Shown: positions 1 through 5,666, counted from the stretch's first letter. The stretch: DNA of 6,238 nt from Micavibrio aeruginosavorus (GCA_003240795.1 QFNK01000116.1:1-6238); one strand, 5' to 3'. Made by a program: numbers and translations. The notes: generated by a model not told the origin, from the letters alone.

Positions 1-617
1 AGCTCTTCCGCTTCCTCGAGATAATGGGTGGTGAGAAGAATCGTCATGCCGCGGTCGTTGAGCATCCGCACGCGTTCCCATAGCATCTGGCGCAGTTCCA
101 CGTCCACGCCCGCTGTCGGTTCGTCCAGCACGAGGATCGGCGGCATATGCACCAACGCCTTTGCCAGCAGCAGGCGCCGCTTCATCCCGCCGGAGAGGGA
201 GCGCGTGTAGGCGTCCGCTTTATCCTTGAGTCCGACGAGGTCAAGAAGCTCGAGGCTTTTGCGTTCGTTTTCCGGCACGCCGTACATGCCTGCCTGAATG
301 TCGAGGATGCGGCGCGGGGAGAAGAACGGATCGTAATTGATTTCCTGCGGCACGATACCGATGGCGGCCTTTGCGCCTTGCGGATTGGTGTCGATATCGC
401 GGTGCCAGATTTTCACGCCGCCCGATGATTTGACGACCAGCCCGGCCATGATGTTGATCAGCGTGGACTTGCCCGCACCGTTCGGTCCCAGAAGGCCGTA
501 GATCGAACCTTTCGGGATCGTCAGGTTGATGTCGCGCAGGGCGTGTTTTTCTTTCGTCTTGCCGCTGGCTTTGTATGTTTTGTGAAGATTCGTGATCTCT
601 ATCGCATGATCGGACAT
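1..617 (-). CDS. ABC-2 type transporter ATP-binding protein (3' end cut by window edge)
   Basis: This is the nucleotide-binding subunit of an ABC exporter; it hydrolyses ATP on the cytoplasmic face to drive a separate membrane permease. About 205 residues are visible, starting at the ATG at 617, where an in-frame TAA lies just upstream. The landmarks appear in the normal order: Walker A GPNGAGKST (residues 44-52), a Q-loop glutamine in VPQE (91), the signature LSGGMKRR (141-148), Walker B ILVLDEP (161-167) and the H-switch histidine in TTHYLEEAEE (198). The catalytic residues all look intact. The LSGGMKRRL signature and the overall form match the ABC-2 drug/polysaccharide export group (CcmA/YadG-like, COG1131). 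The substrate cannot be told, and the expected permease would lie beyond the left edge. It follows the hydrolase gene by 55 bases on the same strand and may be co-transcribed. No good ribosome binding site lies directly before the ATG. Confidence 0.93.
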   Translation of the reverse strand, partial: MSDHAIEITNLHKTYKASGKTKEKHALRDINLTIPKGSIYGLLGPNGAGKSTLINIMAGLVVKSSGGVKIWHRDIDTNPQGAKAAIGIVPQEINYDPFFSPRRILDIQAGMYGVPENERKSLELLDLVGLKDKADAYTRSLSGGMKRRLLLAKALVHMPPILVLDEPTAGVDVELRQMLWERVRMLNDRGMTILLTTHYLEEAEE

Positions 618-633
618 GACTTAACCAATTTCC

Positions 634-657
634 GGCCGCTGAAAGGCGGCCTCCTTT
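634..657 (-). promoter_or_regulatory. Hairpin overlapping a distant Shine-Dalgarno-like sequence
   Basis: On the minus strand a perfect 6-bp inverted repeat, GGCCGC-N6-GCGGCC (634-651), overlaps the end of an excellent ribosome-binding sequence, AAAGGAGG (650-657). That sequence lies 32 bases before the ABC ATPase ATG, too far for normal use, and no start codon follows it at normal distance. There is no T-run after the hairpin, so it is not a convincing terminator. It may modulate translation of the ABC gene or be an mRNA processing site; this is inference. Confidence 0.3.
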
Positions 658-672
658 ATAAAAACGGGTAAA

Positions 673-1629
673 CTATTTCTCGTGACGGAATTCGCCGTCA
701 CCGTTCAGATATGTGGCGAAACCGCCGCCGGTCAACCATTCCTGCGCCTTTTGATCGCCTTTTAATTTGGCGTCCCAATAGGCCAGCGAGGATATCTTGA
801 TCAGCTTCTCATGCAGTTCGCGGTACGGCGTCTGGCCGAGCTTGCCGCGACTGCCGTTGTAAATCATATGATCGCCGTGGTTGAGGATCAGCAGGTATTT
901 CTCATCCGGGGAGTTATCATACACCTCCAGGCGGCGCTGATATTCAAACCCCTCTACCGGCGAGGAATCCTCTGTGCCCGTCATATGGAAGAGCGGGCGC
1001 TTGATCGTGCCGTAAATATCATAGGGCAGATCGCCCGTAATGCGGAATTCAGGGATCGGCGAATACAGGATGCCGCATTTGAAGCGCGCATCGGCATAGT
1101 TCTCCAGAAAACCGTTTTCATCGGGGAAACGCTGCCCCATCAGGACCTGCGTTGTCAGCGAGCCGAGAGAATGGCCGGACATGCCCATGTTGCTCATGTC
1201 GATCTGCGCCGCCAGATGCGGATGGTTCTGCGCCATCCAGTCCGGCAGGTGATCGAGAACGAACGGCACATCGGCGAAGCGCGCGATGGTGGCGGAGCGC
1301 GGTATCGGCGTTGCGCGGATAATATCCCATGCGTGGCCGGGCTTGCCTTCCCACAGGCTGCTGTCCGTCCCAGGATGCTGGACGTGCAAAACGGAATAGC
1401 CCTGCGAAGTCATGTAACGGGATATGAAGGATGCGCCGTCGATGCTGCCGCCGAGGCCGTGGCTCCAGACGATCAGCGGGATGTGCGTCAGGGACGCGAC
1501 ATCGGGATAATACATCTTGATATTGATGGAACGGTTGCCGCGCGAAGAGTCGGTCAGCGTGCCGCGAACCATGCGGACAGGATGCGGCTCATGGTCTGCC
1601 GTCAAACCATCACGCCAGAACGCGGTCAT
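673..1629 (-). CDS. Alpha/beta hydrolase, predicted dienelactone hydrolase-like
   Basis: This 318-residue protein has the marks of a serine alpha/beta hydrolase. The nucleophile elbow is G-H-S-L-G with Ser154. An upstream WSHGLGG (55-61) fits the oxyanion-hole strand. A likely acid is Asp221 in GTEDSS, and a likely catalytic His is 254 in LNHGDHM (His251 is the alternative). The HGLGG strand, long middle region and GHSLG spacing resemble the predicted dienelactone hydrolase / PAF-acetylhydrolase-like group (COG4188), so an esterase or lipase-type reaction is likely; the substrate is unknown. No signal peptide or lipobox is visible, so it is probably cytoplasmic. Its ATG lies two bases after the sspB stop, with AGGAAG inside the sspB end serving as ribosome binding site, which points to translational coupling. 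No frameshift or lost catalytic residue is seen. Confidence 0.85.
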   Translation of the reverse strand: MTAFWRDGLTADHEPHPVRMVRGTLTDSSRGNRSINIKMYYPDVASLTHIPLIVWSHGLGGSIDGASFISRYMTSQGYSVLHVQHPGTDSSLWEGKPGHAWDIIRATPIPRSATIARFADVPFVLDHLPDWMAQNHPHLAAQIDMSNMGMSGHSLGSLTTQVLMGQRFPDENGFLENYADARFKCGILYSPIPEFRITGDLPYDIYGTIKRPLFHMTGTEDSSPVEGFEYQRRLEVYDNSPDEKYLLILNHGDHMIYNGSRGKLGQTPYRELHEKLIKISSLAYWDAKLKGDQKAQEWLTGGGFATYLNGDGEFRHEK

Positions 1630-1631
1630 GC

Positions 1632-2129
1632 TTATTTCTTCCTGAACTTGTCGAGGGAGACAACTTCGCCGGTTTTCTTATCACCGGAAGTGTTGTCGTC
1701 GCTGCCGTCCGGCGTCGTGTCGTCATCGCCGCCGTCTGGGAAGTCGGTGTCACCGTCATCGTGCATCGGCTGGAACTGCAGTGCGAAGTTGACGGACGGG
1801 TCGGCAAAGATCGTAATGGCGGAGAGCGGAATTTCCAGACGCTCCGGCACGTTGTTGAAGGACAGCGTCACGCCCATCTTCTGCTCGTCAACGAAAAGAT
1901 CGTAGAACTGATACTGGAGGACGATGGTCATCTCACCTGGATAGCGGTCATGGAGGTATGCGGGAATTTTAACGCCCGGAAAATCCGTCATGAACGTAAT
2001 GTAGAAATGGTGATCGCCGGGAAGCTCCCCTACCTCGATCACTTCCTGTATCGCTTCGCGCACGACACCGCGCAAGGCGGATTCAACCATTCTGTCGTAG
2101 CGGAGTGTATCTTCGTCGTTGTCGGTCAT
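1632..2129 (-). CDS. sspB: ClpXP adaptor SspB (alphaproteobacterial type)
   Basis: SspB binds the ssrA degradation tag and tethers the substrate to the ClpX unfoldase, speeding degradation by ClpXP in the cytoplasm. The 165-residue product opens with LRYDRMVESALRGVVRE (9-25), followed by LPGDHHFYITF, the RYPGEMTIVLQYQF strand, FNNVPERLEIPLSAI and FADPSVNFALQF, all typical of the alphaproteobacterial SspB family. Residues 122-151 form a low-complexity Asp/Gly/Thr linker, and the end VVSLDKFRKK (156-165) fits the flexible tail with a ClpX-docking motif. I chose the ATG at 2129 because family similarity begins right there; an in-frame ATG at 2186 would add 19 residues unlike the family. Neither start has a clear ribosome binding site. 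The gene overlaps the hydrolase unit closely and lies about 2.3 kb from ssrA, its functional partner. Confidence 0.93.
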   Translation of the reverse strand: MTDNDEDTLRYDRMVESALRGVVREAIQEVIEVGELPGDHHFYITFMTDFPGVKIPAYLHDRYPGEMTIVLQYQFYDLFVDEQKMGVTLSFNNVPERLEIPLSAITIFADPSVNFALQFQPMHDDGDTDFPDGGDDDTTPDGSDDNTSGDKKTGEVVSLDKFRKK

Positions 2130-2192
2130 GGTGCTATTGGTCGCAAGATCGGGGTGTAAAATCAAGAGGCTGTTTTGAATCCGCATGACTTT

Positions 2193-2223
2193 TTGCGAAT
2201 CTTGCGCAAGGGTTGCATTTGCG
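2193..2223. promoter_or_regulatory. Palindrome and repeated TTGC(G/A) motifs upstream of sspB
   Basis: The 148-base gap between the polymerase-like gene and sspB contains a perfect 10-base palindrome, CTTGCGCAAG (2201-2210). On the plus strand TTGCG or TTGCA pentamers start at 2193, 2202, 2213 and 2219. This could be an operator for sspB. No convincing -35/-10 pair is seen in the gap, and I know of no regulator that matches the motif. Confidence 0.25.
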
Positions 2224-2277
2224 CGCGGCTTTTTCCAGAAGTTTTATCCGTTCGCGTTATGCCATGTGGACAAATCC

Positions 2278-4323
2278 CTATGGCCGGATCATCAGCGCGT
2301 CGCCGCCGCCCAGAGCCTCGGGAATCGAGATGGACAGGCGCTGGCGGCTGAATTTGTCGAGCCGCTCGAAATACATCATTTGCGATATAACCGCCTGCAT
2401 TTTCTCCGTGTTTCCGGAATCAAGGTAGAGACGGCCCAGCTCGCCATAATAATCCCGCGCCTGCGGGGTCAGGTATGTAAAGCCAAGCCCCTGCTCCATG
2501 TTCACGATCCGCTCCTTGACGCTACGGCCTTCCGCCTTGTACAGCGTGTTCAGGGCAAGGCGCGGTGCCAGATAGACGGGGTCGAGCAGGATGGCTTTCT
2601 TGTAATAATCCTCCGGAGAAAGCGTGCCTTCGGGAACGACTTCCTTCTCCACCAATTCCTGCACGCGGCCGAGATAATAATAAGGCGACGGCTCCAGCGG
2701 GTTGATCGCGGAAATGCGCGCGGCATAATCCTGAACCTGCGCGTAAAGGTTTTTCTGTTTTTCGATGTTCGGCGTGATTTTGGATTCCCGGTCCATCTCC
2801 AGTATGGCCATCGGTACGTTGATGGCCAGGATATAGGCACGGGCGTTCATATCCATCGAAACGCGGCCGGCCATGTTGATATTGTTTGCGAAATCATCCA
2901 TGCGCTGCGCGAACAGATCGTCGCGTGCGCGGTTGGCGAAATATTCACCCATCATCAGCGAACTGTAGAGCCAGCCGATCATCACGAACGGCAGGGCGAT
3001 GGCAACCTTTGCCATGGACGGGCTTTTTTCCGCATCCGGCAAGGCGATGCGCGCAGGTACACGCCCCAGCGCGCGTTCCGTTGCCAACAGCCACAAAGCG
3101 AGCAGCAATCCCGTCGGCATCAGGATCGGAAGCGCGAAATGGTTGAAACTCACATGGCTGTGCGCGACCATGGCGACCAGCGCCGCGAAGATGGAAACGA
3201 TCAGCACGCGGCGGCCTCCGTCCGTGCCTTGTGTCTCCCCGTCCTTCTTTAACGCGCTGAACGTGCGTACCGCCGCGGCGATGGCAAAGCCGTAGAACAG
3301 GATCGGGCCCAGAATGCCTAGCTCCACCCAGAATTGCAGCGGGTCATTGTGCGCGAGATAGGCGCCGTCGGCATCGTTCGCCTGCCTGTATTGCGGATAG
3401 AGCGCGGAAAATGTTGCAATCCCGCTTCCCAGAACGGGGCTGTCCTTGATCATCTCCAGCGCCGTGGCCCAGACCTGCATACGGCTGTTAGAAATATCGG
3501 GACGTTCGCCTTCCGGCATCACCGTGCCGAACAAGCGCTGCGCCATGTCGAATTTCTTTTCAACGCCCAGCTGCATCACACCGCCGAACGCCAGCGCGGC
3601 GATGATCAGGACGGCGAATGATTTGCGTGCGGCCTTTACCTGCGGCCACAACAGTACGGCGAAGAAAGCAAGGCCGGGGACAAGCGCAAACATCGGTCCC
3701 CGCGCAACGGTTGACATCATGCCCCAGATCAAAAGGACCGACAGGATCAGTGCGTATTTACGCTCCTTCGCGCAGCGGTTCGACAGCATCCATCCCAGCG
3801 CGCAGAACAGGCCGAGGCTGAACAGCGCGCCCAGCGTCGAAGGATCGGACAGCGGATGGCGTGCCTGACCGAGGAAATAGGCGTTCAAAAAGAAAAACTG
3901 CACGACCGCCCATACCGACATCAGCGCGAGCATCAGCCCCAGAACGCGCGCGACCAGAATGAAAAACCTGTCCGGCGCGGACATGCCGGCCACAAAAAAG
4001 CCGAGCGGCATGACGGAGAAGAAGCATAACCCCATCAGGCTGACGGGTTTTATCGGCGACCATGCGATGCTCGCCGCGATCAGCAGCCAGAACGCACCCG
4101 CGAACCACAAGACAGGCGTTCGGGGTAAAGACCATCCCTTTGCCGCATCGCGCGACAGCATCACGTAAGACCATGCGAATGTCAGGAGAACGCATCCGGC
4201 GAAGCCTTCGAGCTGATACCCCTGCAGCGGATACATCCCGCATATAAATGCGGCGATCCAGAGAAATACGGGAAGGGCTGGTTTGAAGTTGCCGGAATGC
4301 GGCAGAAAAGAAATAGCGTTCAT
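2278..4323 (-). CDS. O-antigen ligase/polymerase family membrane protein with C-terminal repeat-like domain
   Basis: This 681-residue protein has about eleven or twelve hydrophobic segments over residues 15-455, with the Wzy/WaaL (O-antigen ligase, PF04932-type) signature. That signature is SRMQVWATALEMIKDSPVLGSG (280-301), then LAHNDPLQFWVELGILGP (323-340), holding the His-Asn pair typical of the large periplasmic loop. Such enzymes transfer or polymerise undecaprenyl-linked glycans at the periplasmic face of the inner membrane. After a last membrane segment (about 437-458) comes a soluble region of some 220 residues. It contains YYYLGRVQEL, DYYKKAILLDPVYLAPRLAL and DYYGELGRLYLDSGN, which look like degenerate TPR units. 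I start at the ATG at 4323; a TTG at 4374 would add 17 atypical residues. No sugar-synthesis genes flank it, so ligase versus polymerase, and the glycan, cannot be decided. Confidence 0.85.
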   Translation of the reverse strand: MNAISFLPHSGNFKPALPVFLWIAAFICGMYPLQGYQLEGFAGCVLLTFAWSYVMLSRDAAKGWSLPRTPVLWFAGAFWLLIAASIAWSPIKPVSLMGLCFFSVMPLGFFVAGMSAPDRFFILVARVLGLMLALMSVWAVVQFFFLNAYFLGQARHPLSDPSTLGALFSLGLFCALGWMLSNRCAKERKYALILSVLLIWGMMSTVARGPMFALVPGLAFFAVLLWPQVKAARKSFAVLIIAALAFGGVMQLGVEKKFDMAQRLFGTVMPEGERPDISNSRMQVWATALEMIKDSPVLGSGIATFSALYPQYRQANDADGAYLAHNDPLQFWVELGILGPILFYGFAIAAAVRTFSALKKDGETQGTDGGRRVLIVSIFAALVAMVAHSHVSFNHFALPILMPTGLLLALWLLATERALGRVPARIALPDAEKSPSMAKVAIALPFVMIGWLYSSLMMGEYFANRARDDLFAQRMDDFANNINMAGRVSMDMNARAYILAINVPMAILEMDRESKITPNIEKQKNLYAQVQDYAARISAINPLEPSPYYYLGRVQELVEKEVVPEGTLSPEDYYKKAILLDPVYLAPRLALNTLYKAEGRSVKERIVNMEQGLGFTYLTPQARDYYGELGRLYLDSGNTEKMQAVISQMMYFERLDKFSRQRLSISIPEALGGGDALMIRP

Positions 4324-4330
4324 ACCGACA

Positions 4331-4359
4331 ACTATCCCGCCGAAGCGTTGCCGCGTCAA
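4331..4359 (-). promoter_or_regulatory. Sigma70-type promoter, possibly giving a leaderless mRNA for the polymerase-like gene
   Basis: On the minus strand TTGACG (4354-4359) is separated by 17 bases from GATAGT (4331-4336). Only seven bases separate the -10 box from the ATG at 4323, so transcription would start at or next to the start codon. No Shine-Dalgarno sequence lies before that ATG, which agrees with leaderless translation, known to be common in alphaproteobacteria. The boxes are visible in the sequence; their activity is inferred. Confidence 0.45.
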
Positions 4360-4390
4360 GGTACAGAGATACAACGGAAATTTTGAAGGA

Positions 4391-4429
4391 AGGAGAAAAT
4401 GGACGGTATTCTGTTGCGAGGAACCGTCC
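4391..4429 (-). terminator. Probable intrinsic terminator of ssrA
   Basis: On the minus strand the perfect 7-bp inverted repeat GGACGGT/ACCGTCC (4423-4429 with 4401-4407) encloses a 15-base loop. It is followed by ATTTTCTCCTT. The T-run is short and interrupted, so termination may be weak or Rho-assisted. Its position just beyond the tmRNA coding piece and before the promoter of the next gene supports the call. Confidence 0.5.
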
Positions 4430-4492
4430 GAACCCCACCTATAGCTGTCTAGGCCATAGGGATTGATTTGTAACTACTAACTACCTAATAAA

Positions 4493-4552
4493 TTAGGCAG
4501 CGATAGCAACCGCTTGGTTGTTATCATTCGCTACGACGAAGTTATCGTTGGC
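4493..4552 (-). other. ssrA: tmRNA tag reading frame
   Basis: The resume codon GCC (4550-4552) opens a 19-codon frame that reads ANDNFVVANDNNQAVAIAA and stops at TAA (4493-4495). With the alanine carried by tmRNA the full tag is 20 residues. It begins with the ANDN typical of alphaproteobacterial tags (Caulobacter has AANDNFAEEFAVAA) and ends in small residues, IAA, at the ClpX-recognised end. The ANDN motif occurs twice, seven codons apart. Relative to the Caulobacter tag it is about six residues longer. Confidence 0.93.
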
Positions 4553-4571
4553 ATTTATGATTGCCTGACCC

Positions 4572-4609
4572 TTCGGGATAAACCCCGGCGGTATCATTCC
4601 GAACGCCGC
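4572..4609 (-). other. tmRNA pseudoknot PK1
   Basis: An H-type pseudoknot can be drawn just before the tag frame. Stem 1 pairs GCGG (4606-4609) with CCGC (4588-4591). Stem 2 pairs UUCGG (4599-4603), inside the first loop, with CCGAA (4572-4576) downstream. Its position, about 20 bases before the resume codon, is where PK1 lies in known tmRNAs. Confidence 0.75.
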
Positions 4610-4649
4610 AAATTACCTTTATCACGCGTGTCGATCCTGTTTCAGGCCC

Positions 4650-4679
4650 GCCGGATTTCGCAAGTCGCCTTACGAAAGC
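4650..4679 (-). other. Intervening segment of permuted tmRNA precursor
   Basis: The 30 bases between the CCA end and the coding-piece GGG contain a 9-bp hairpin, UUUCGUAAG with CUUGCGAAA (one U-G pair), closed by a GCGA tetraloop of the GNRA class (4656-4677). It would cap the acceptor stem in the precursor and must be removed, probably by RNase P at 4649 and by 3' processing at 4680. Confidence 0.8.
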
Positions 4680-4743
4680 TGGTGGACCTGCCGGGCACTG
4701 CCCCCGGGTCCACGACGCCTATTCCGTAACCACGTTTAGCGTC
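4680..4743 (-). ncRNA. ssrA: tmRNA acceptor piece
   Basis: This piece holds the aminoacylated end. Its T-stem is CCGGG/CCCGG (4703-4707 with 4691-4695) around a seven-base loop, GGCAGUG. It continues directly into the acceptor strand CAGGUCC and ACCA. The loop departs from the usual UUCRANN of tRNAs. Upstream, GACGC (4739-4743) can pair with GCGUC (4714-4718). The 5' end is an estimate. Confidence 0.8.
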
Positions 4744-4747
4744 ATAA

Positions 4748-4761
4748 CTGGCCGAAGCCAG
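4748..4761 (-). other. UUCG-capped hairpin in the tmRNA 5' leader
   Basis: The start of the predicted precursor forms CUGGC-UUCG-GCCAG, a 5-bp stem with a stable UUCG tetraloop. It lies between the predicted transcription start and the acceptor piece, so it is probably a leader structure that is trimmed off or that protects the 5' end. Confidence 0.6.
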
Positions 4762-4768
4762 CGTTTTT

Positions 4769-4797
4769 AATATAGGGATAAAAAGTTAATATTTCAA
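4769..4797 (-). promoter_or_regulatory. ssrA sigma70-type promoter
   Basis: On the minus strand TTGAAA (4792-4797) and TATATT (4769-4774) are separated by exactly 17 bases, placing the start of transcription near 4762. The -35 box contains the TGA stop codon (4794-4796) of the upstream gene, so the promoter begins inside that gene's end. This gives ssrA its own promoter. Confidence 0.75.
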
Positions 4798-5576
4798 GAT
4801 CGCTTCAGCGCAGGGGGGACTATTTTTGCGCCCTGGGGCTTTGCATCCAGCGCGGCATCGTAATCAGGCATAACTGGCACGATCTTGATAGAGTTATCAC
4901 CCGTGTAAAGCCTGCGGAATTCCGTTACGTCGACCAGGCTGGACGCCAGCGCCGCCATTTCCGCCATCGGGGATTTCGCCTCTTTTAACACCGGCTTTAT
5001 CTGCGCCAGATAGGCGCGGCTGAATACGAATGTCGTGTCTATACCCATCATCGATTTCAGCGAAACATAGTCGTCACCGACGATTTTTTCAGGCGGAAAA
5101 TCGCTCTGCCCCACCAGCACGATGACGCGCGCGTTGGAACCCCGTATTTTTTCCATCCACAAATCGTCGTTGGCATTGTCCGGCGAAACGGTCATTGCAT
5201 CCGCATGCTGAAATTTCTCGCGCAGCGTTACTTCATGGCTGTTGTTCACGATATCGACGTAGTTCTCGTGCTCGGAATCCTTATAGGCGACATTCGCCAT
5301 TACAAGGATGTCGGTATCTATGTTCTCATGCAGGAAATCGCGCTTGCCGCCGTGTCCGCCATCTTGAATGTTCATCACGTCAATGACCGCCGGGTCCACA
5401 TCAAAATACAGCGTTTTACAATTCAGAAGGTCTTGCGAGAGCGGGACATTGCAGCGGTCCAGAATGGCCACGGCGGAGCGTATGGAATTCATATCGCCAT
5501 TGCTGAGCTGGCGCTCTTCCTCCAGCACACCGCCGACTATCGTAATCGTCTTGTTTGCATTCTCTTTCGCAGACAT
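4794..5576 (-). CDS. Hypothetical protein, 260 residues, possible Rossmann-like fold
   Basis: I do not recognise this protein. It alternates predicted strands and helices: TITIVGG (10-16), a helix near 31-42, KTLYFDVDPAVIDVMN (54-69), TDILVMANVAY (88-98), ARVIVLVGQSD (149-159) and TFVFSRAYL (182-190). The FDVDPAVIDVM segment and the DILVMANVAY segment recall motifs II and IV of class I SAM-dependent methyltransferases, but no glycine-rich motif I is clear, so this is only a suggestion. No signal peptide or membrane segment is seen. I start at the ATG at 5576. An in-frame GTG at 5618 lies only a few bases after the predicted transcription start and has no ribosome binding site, whereas AAGGA sits 12 bases before the ATG. 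The stop overlaps the ssrA -35 box. Confidence 0.75.
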   Translation of the reverse strand: MSAKENANKTITIVGGVLEEERQLSNGDMNSIRSAVAILDRCNVPLSQDLLNCKTLYFDVDPAVIDVMNIQDGGHGGKRDFLHENIDTDILVMANVAYKDSEHENYVDIVNNSHEVTLREKFQHADAMTVSPDNANDDLWMEKIRGSNARVIVLVGQSDFPPEKIVGDDYVSLKSMMGIDTTFVFSRAYLAQIKPVLKEAKSPMAEMAALASSLVDVTEFRRLYTGDNSIKIVPVMPDYDAALDAKPQGAKIVPPALKRS

Positions 5577-5628
5577 TTCGAAATCACATCCTTCTAATAA
5601 CCCCGCCGCGATTATCACGGCTGAGGAA

Positions 5629-5657
5629 AATCTAATAGATTTACAATATTATGTCAA
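5629..5657 (-). promoter_or_regulatory. Sigma70-type promoter for the 260-residue hypothetical gene
   Basis: On the minus strand a perfect -35 box, TTGACA (5652-5657), is followed after 17 bases by TAGATT (5629-5634), a 4-of-6 match to the -10 consensus. It lies in a short AT-rich gap after the stop codon of the 104-residue gene. Transcription would start near 5622, which favours translation from 5576. Confidence 0.55.
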
Positions 5658-5666
5658 TTAAAAGGG

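Larger units (their letters stand above)
4438..4649 (-). ncRNA. ssrA: tmRNA coding piece
   Basis: This part begins with the acceptor-stem strand GGGCCUG and the D-loop-like CAGGAUCGAC. It continues through pseudoknot PK1 and the tag frame. After the TAA stop comes an AU-rich stretch, then an 8-bp hairpin, CCUAUGGC with GCUAUAGG (4453-4460 with 4438-4445, one G-U pair, 7-base loop). The true 3' end of this piece is not certain; it could lie in or before this hairpin. I did not resolve the helices joining it to the acceptor piece. Confidence 0.75.
4430..4762 (-). ncRNA. ssrA: Circularly permuted two-piece transfer-messenger RNA
   Basis: tmRNA with SmpB rescues stalled ribosomes and tags the nascent chain for proteolysis. 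The order along the transcript is acceptor piece with encoded ACCA (3' end at 4680), a 30-base intervening segment (4650-4679), then the coding piece beginning GGGCCUG (4649-4643). That permuted order is the alphaproteobacterial arrangement. GGGCCUG pairs fully with CAGGUCC (4690-4684). The pairing has one wobble at the third pair, G3-U70, the alanine identity element. The coding piece carries CAGGAUCGAC, matching the conserved GAUUCGAC of tmRNA, then a pseudoknot and a tag reading frame ending in TAA. The mature ends of each piece other than the CCA end and the 5' GGG are estimates: the left limit is set before the terminator and the right limit at the predicted transcription start. Confidence 0.95.

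Noticed and set aside
811..1905. Long plus-strand open frame of 364 codons opposite the hydrolase and sspB.
   Set aside because: It is antisense to two genes with clear family motifs, its translation is rich in Arg/His/Ala with no recognisable domain, and it has no ribosome binding site.
2130..2186. Longer sspB start at the ATG at 2186.
   Set aside because: The extra 19 residues do not resemble the family and there is no ribosome binding site. Family similarity begins at the ATG at 2129.
2185..3252. Plus-strand open frame of 355 codons opposite the polymerase-like gene.
   Set aside because: It is a mirror of GC-rich coding sequence on the other strand, with no domain and an Arg/His/Gln-rich composition.
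3758..4438. Minus-strand open frame of 226 codons overlapping the start of the polymerase-like gene and the ssrA end.
   Set aside because: It is an alternate frame of the membrane protein gene. The correct frame carries transmembrane segments and the ligase signature.
4514..4729. Plus-strand open frame of 71 codons.
   Set aside because: It lies entirely within ssrA on the opposite strand, so structural RNA constraints explain it.
4775..4790. TTAA-containing stretch near the ssrA promoter as a CtrA site.
   Set aside because: The two TTAA halves on the minus strand are about 15 bases apart, not the 7 required by the CtrA consensus.
5577..5618. Upstream GTG start giving the 260-residue protein a short hydrophobic N-terminus with a cysteine, like a lipoprotein.
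   Set aside because: The hydrophobic stretch is too short, lacks a basic N-terminus, and has Glu in the lipobox. The GTG also sits almost at the predicted transcription start.
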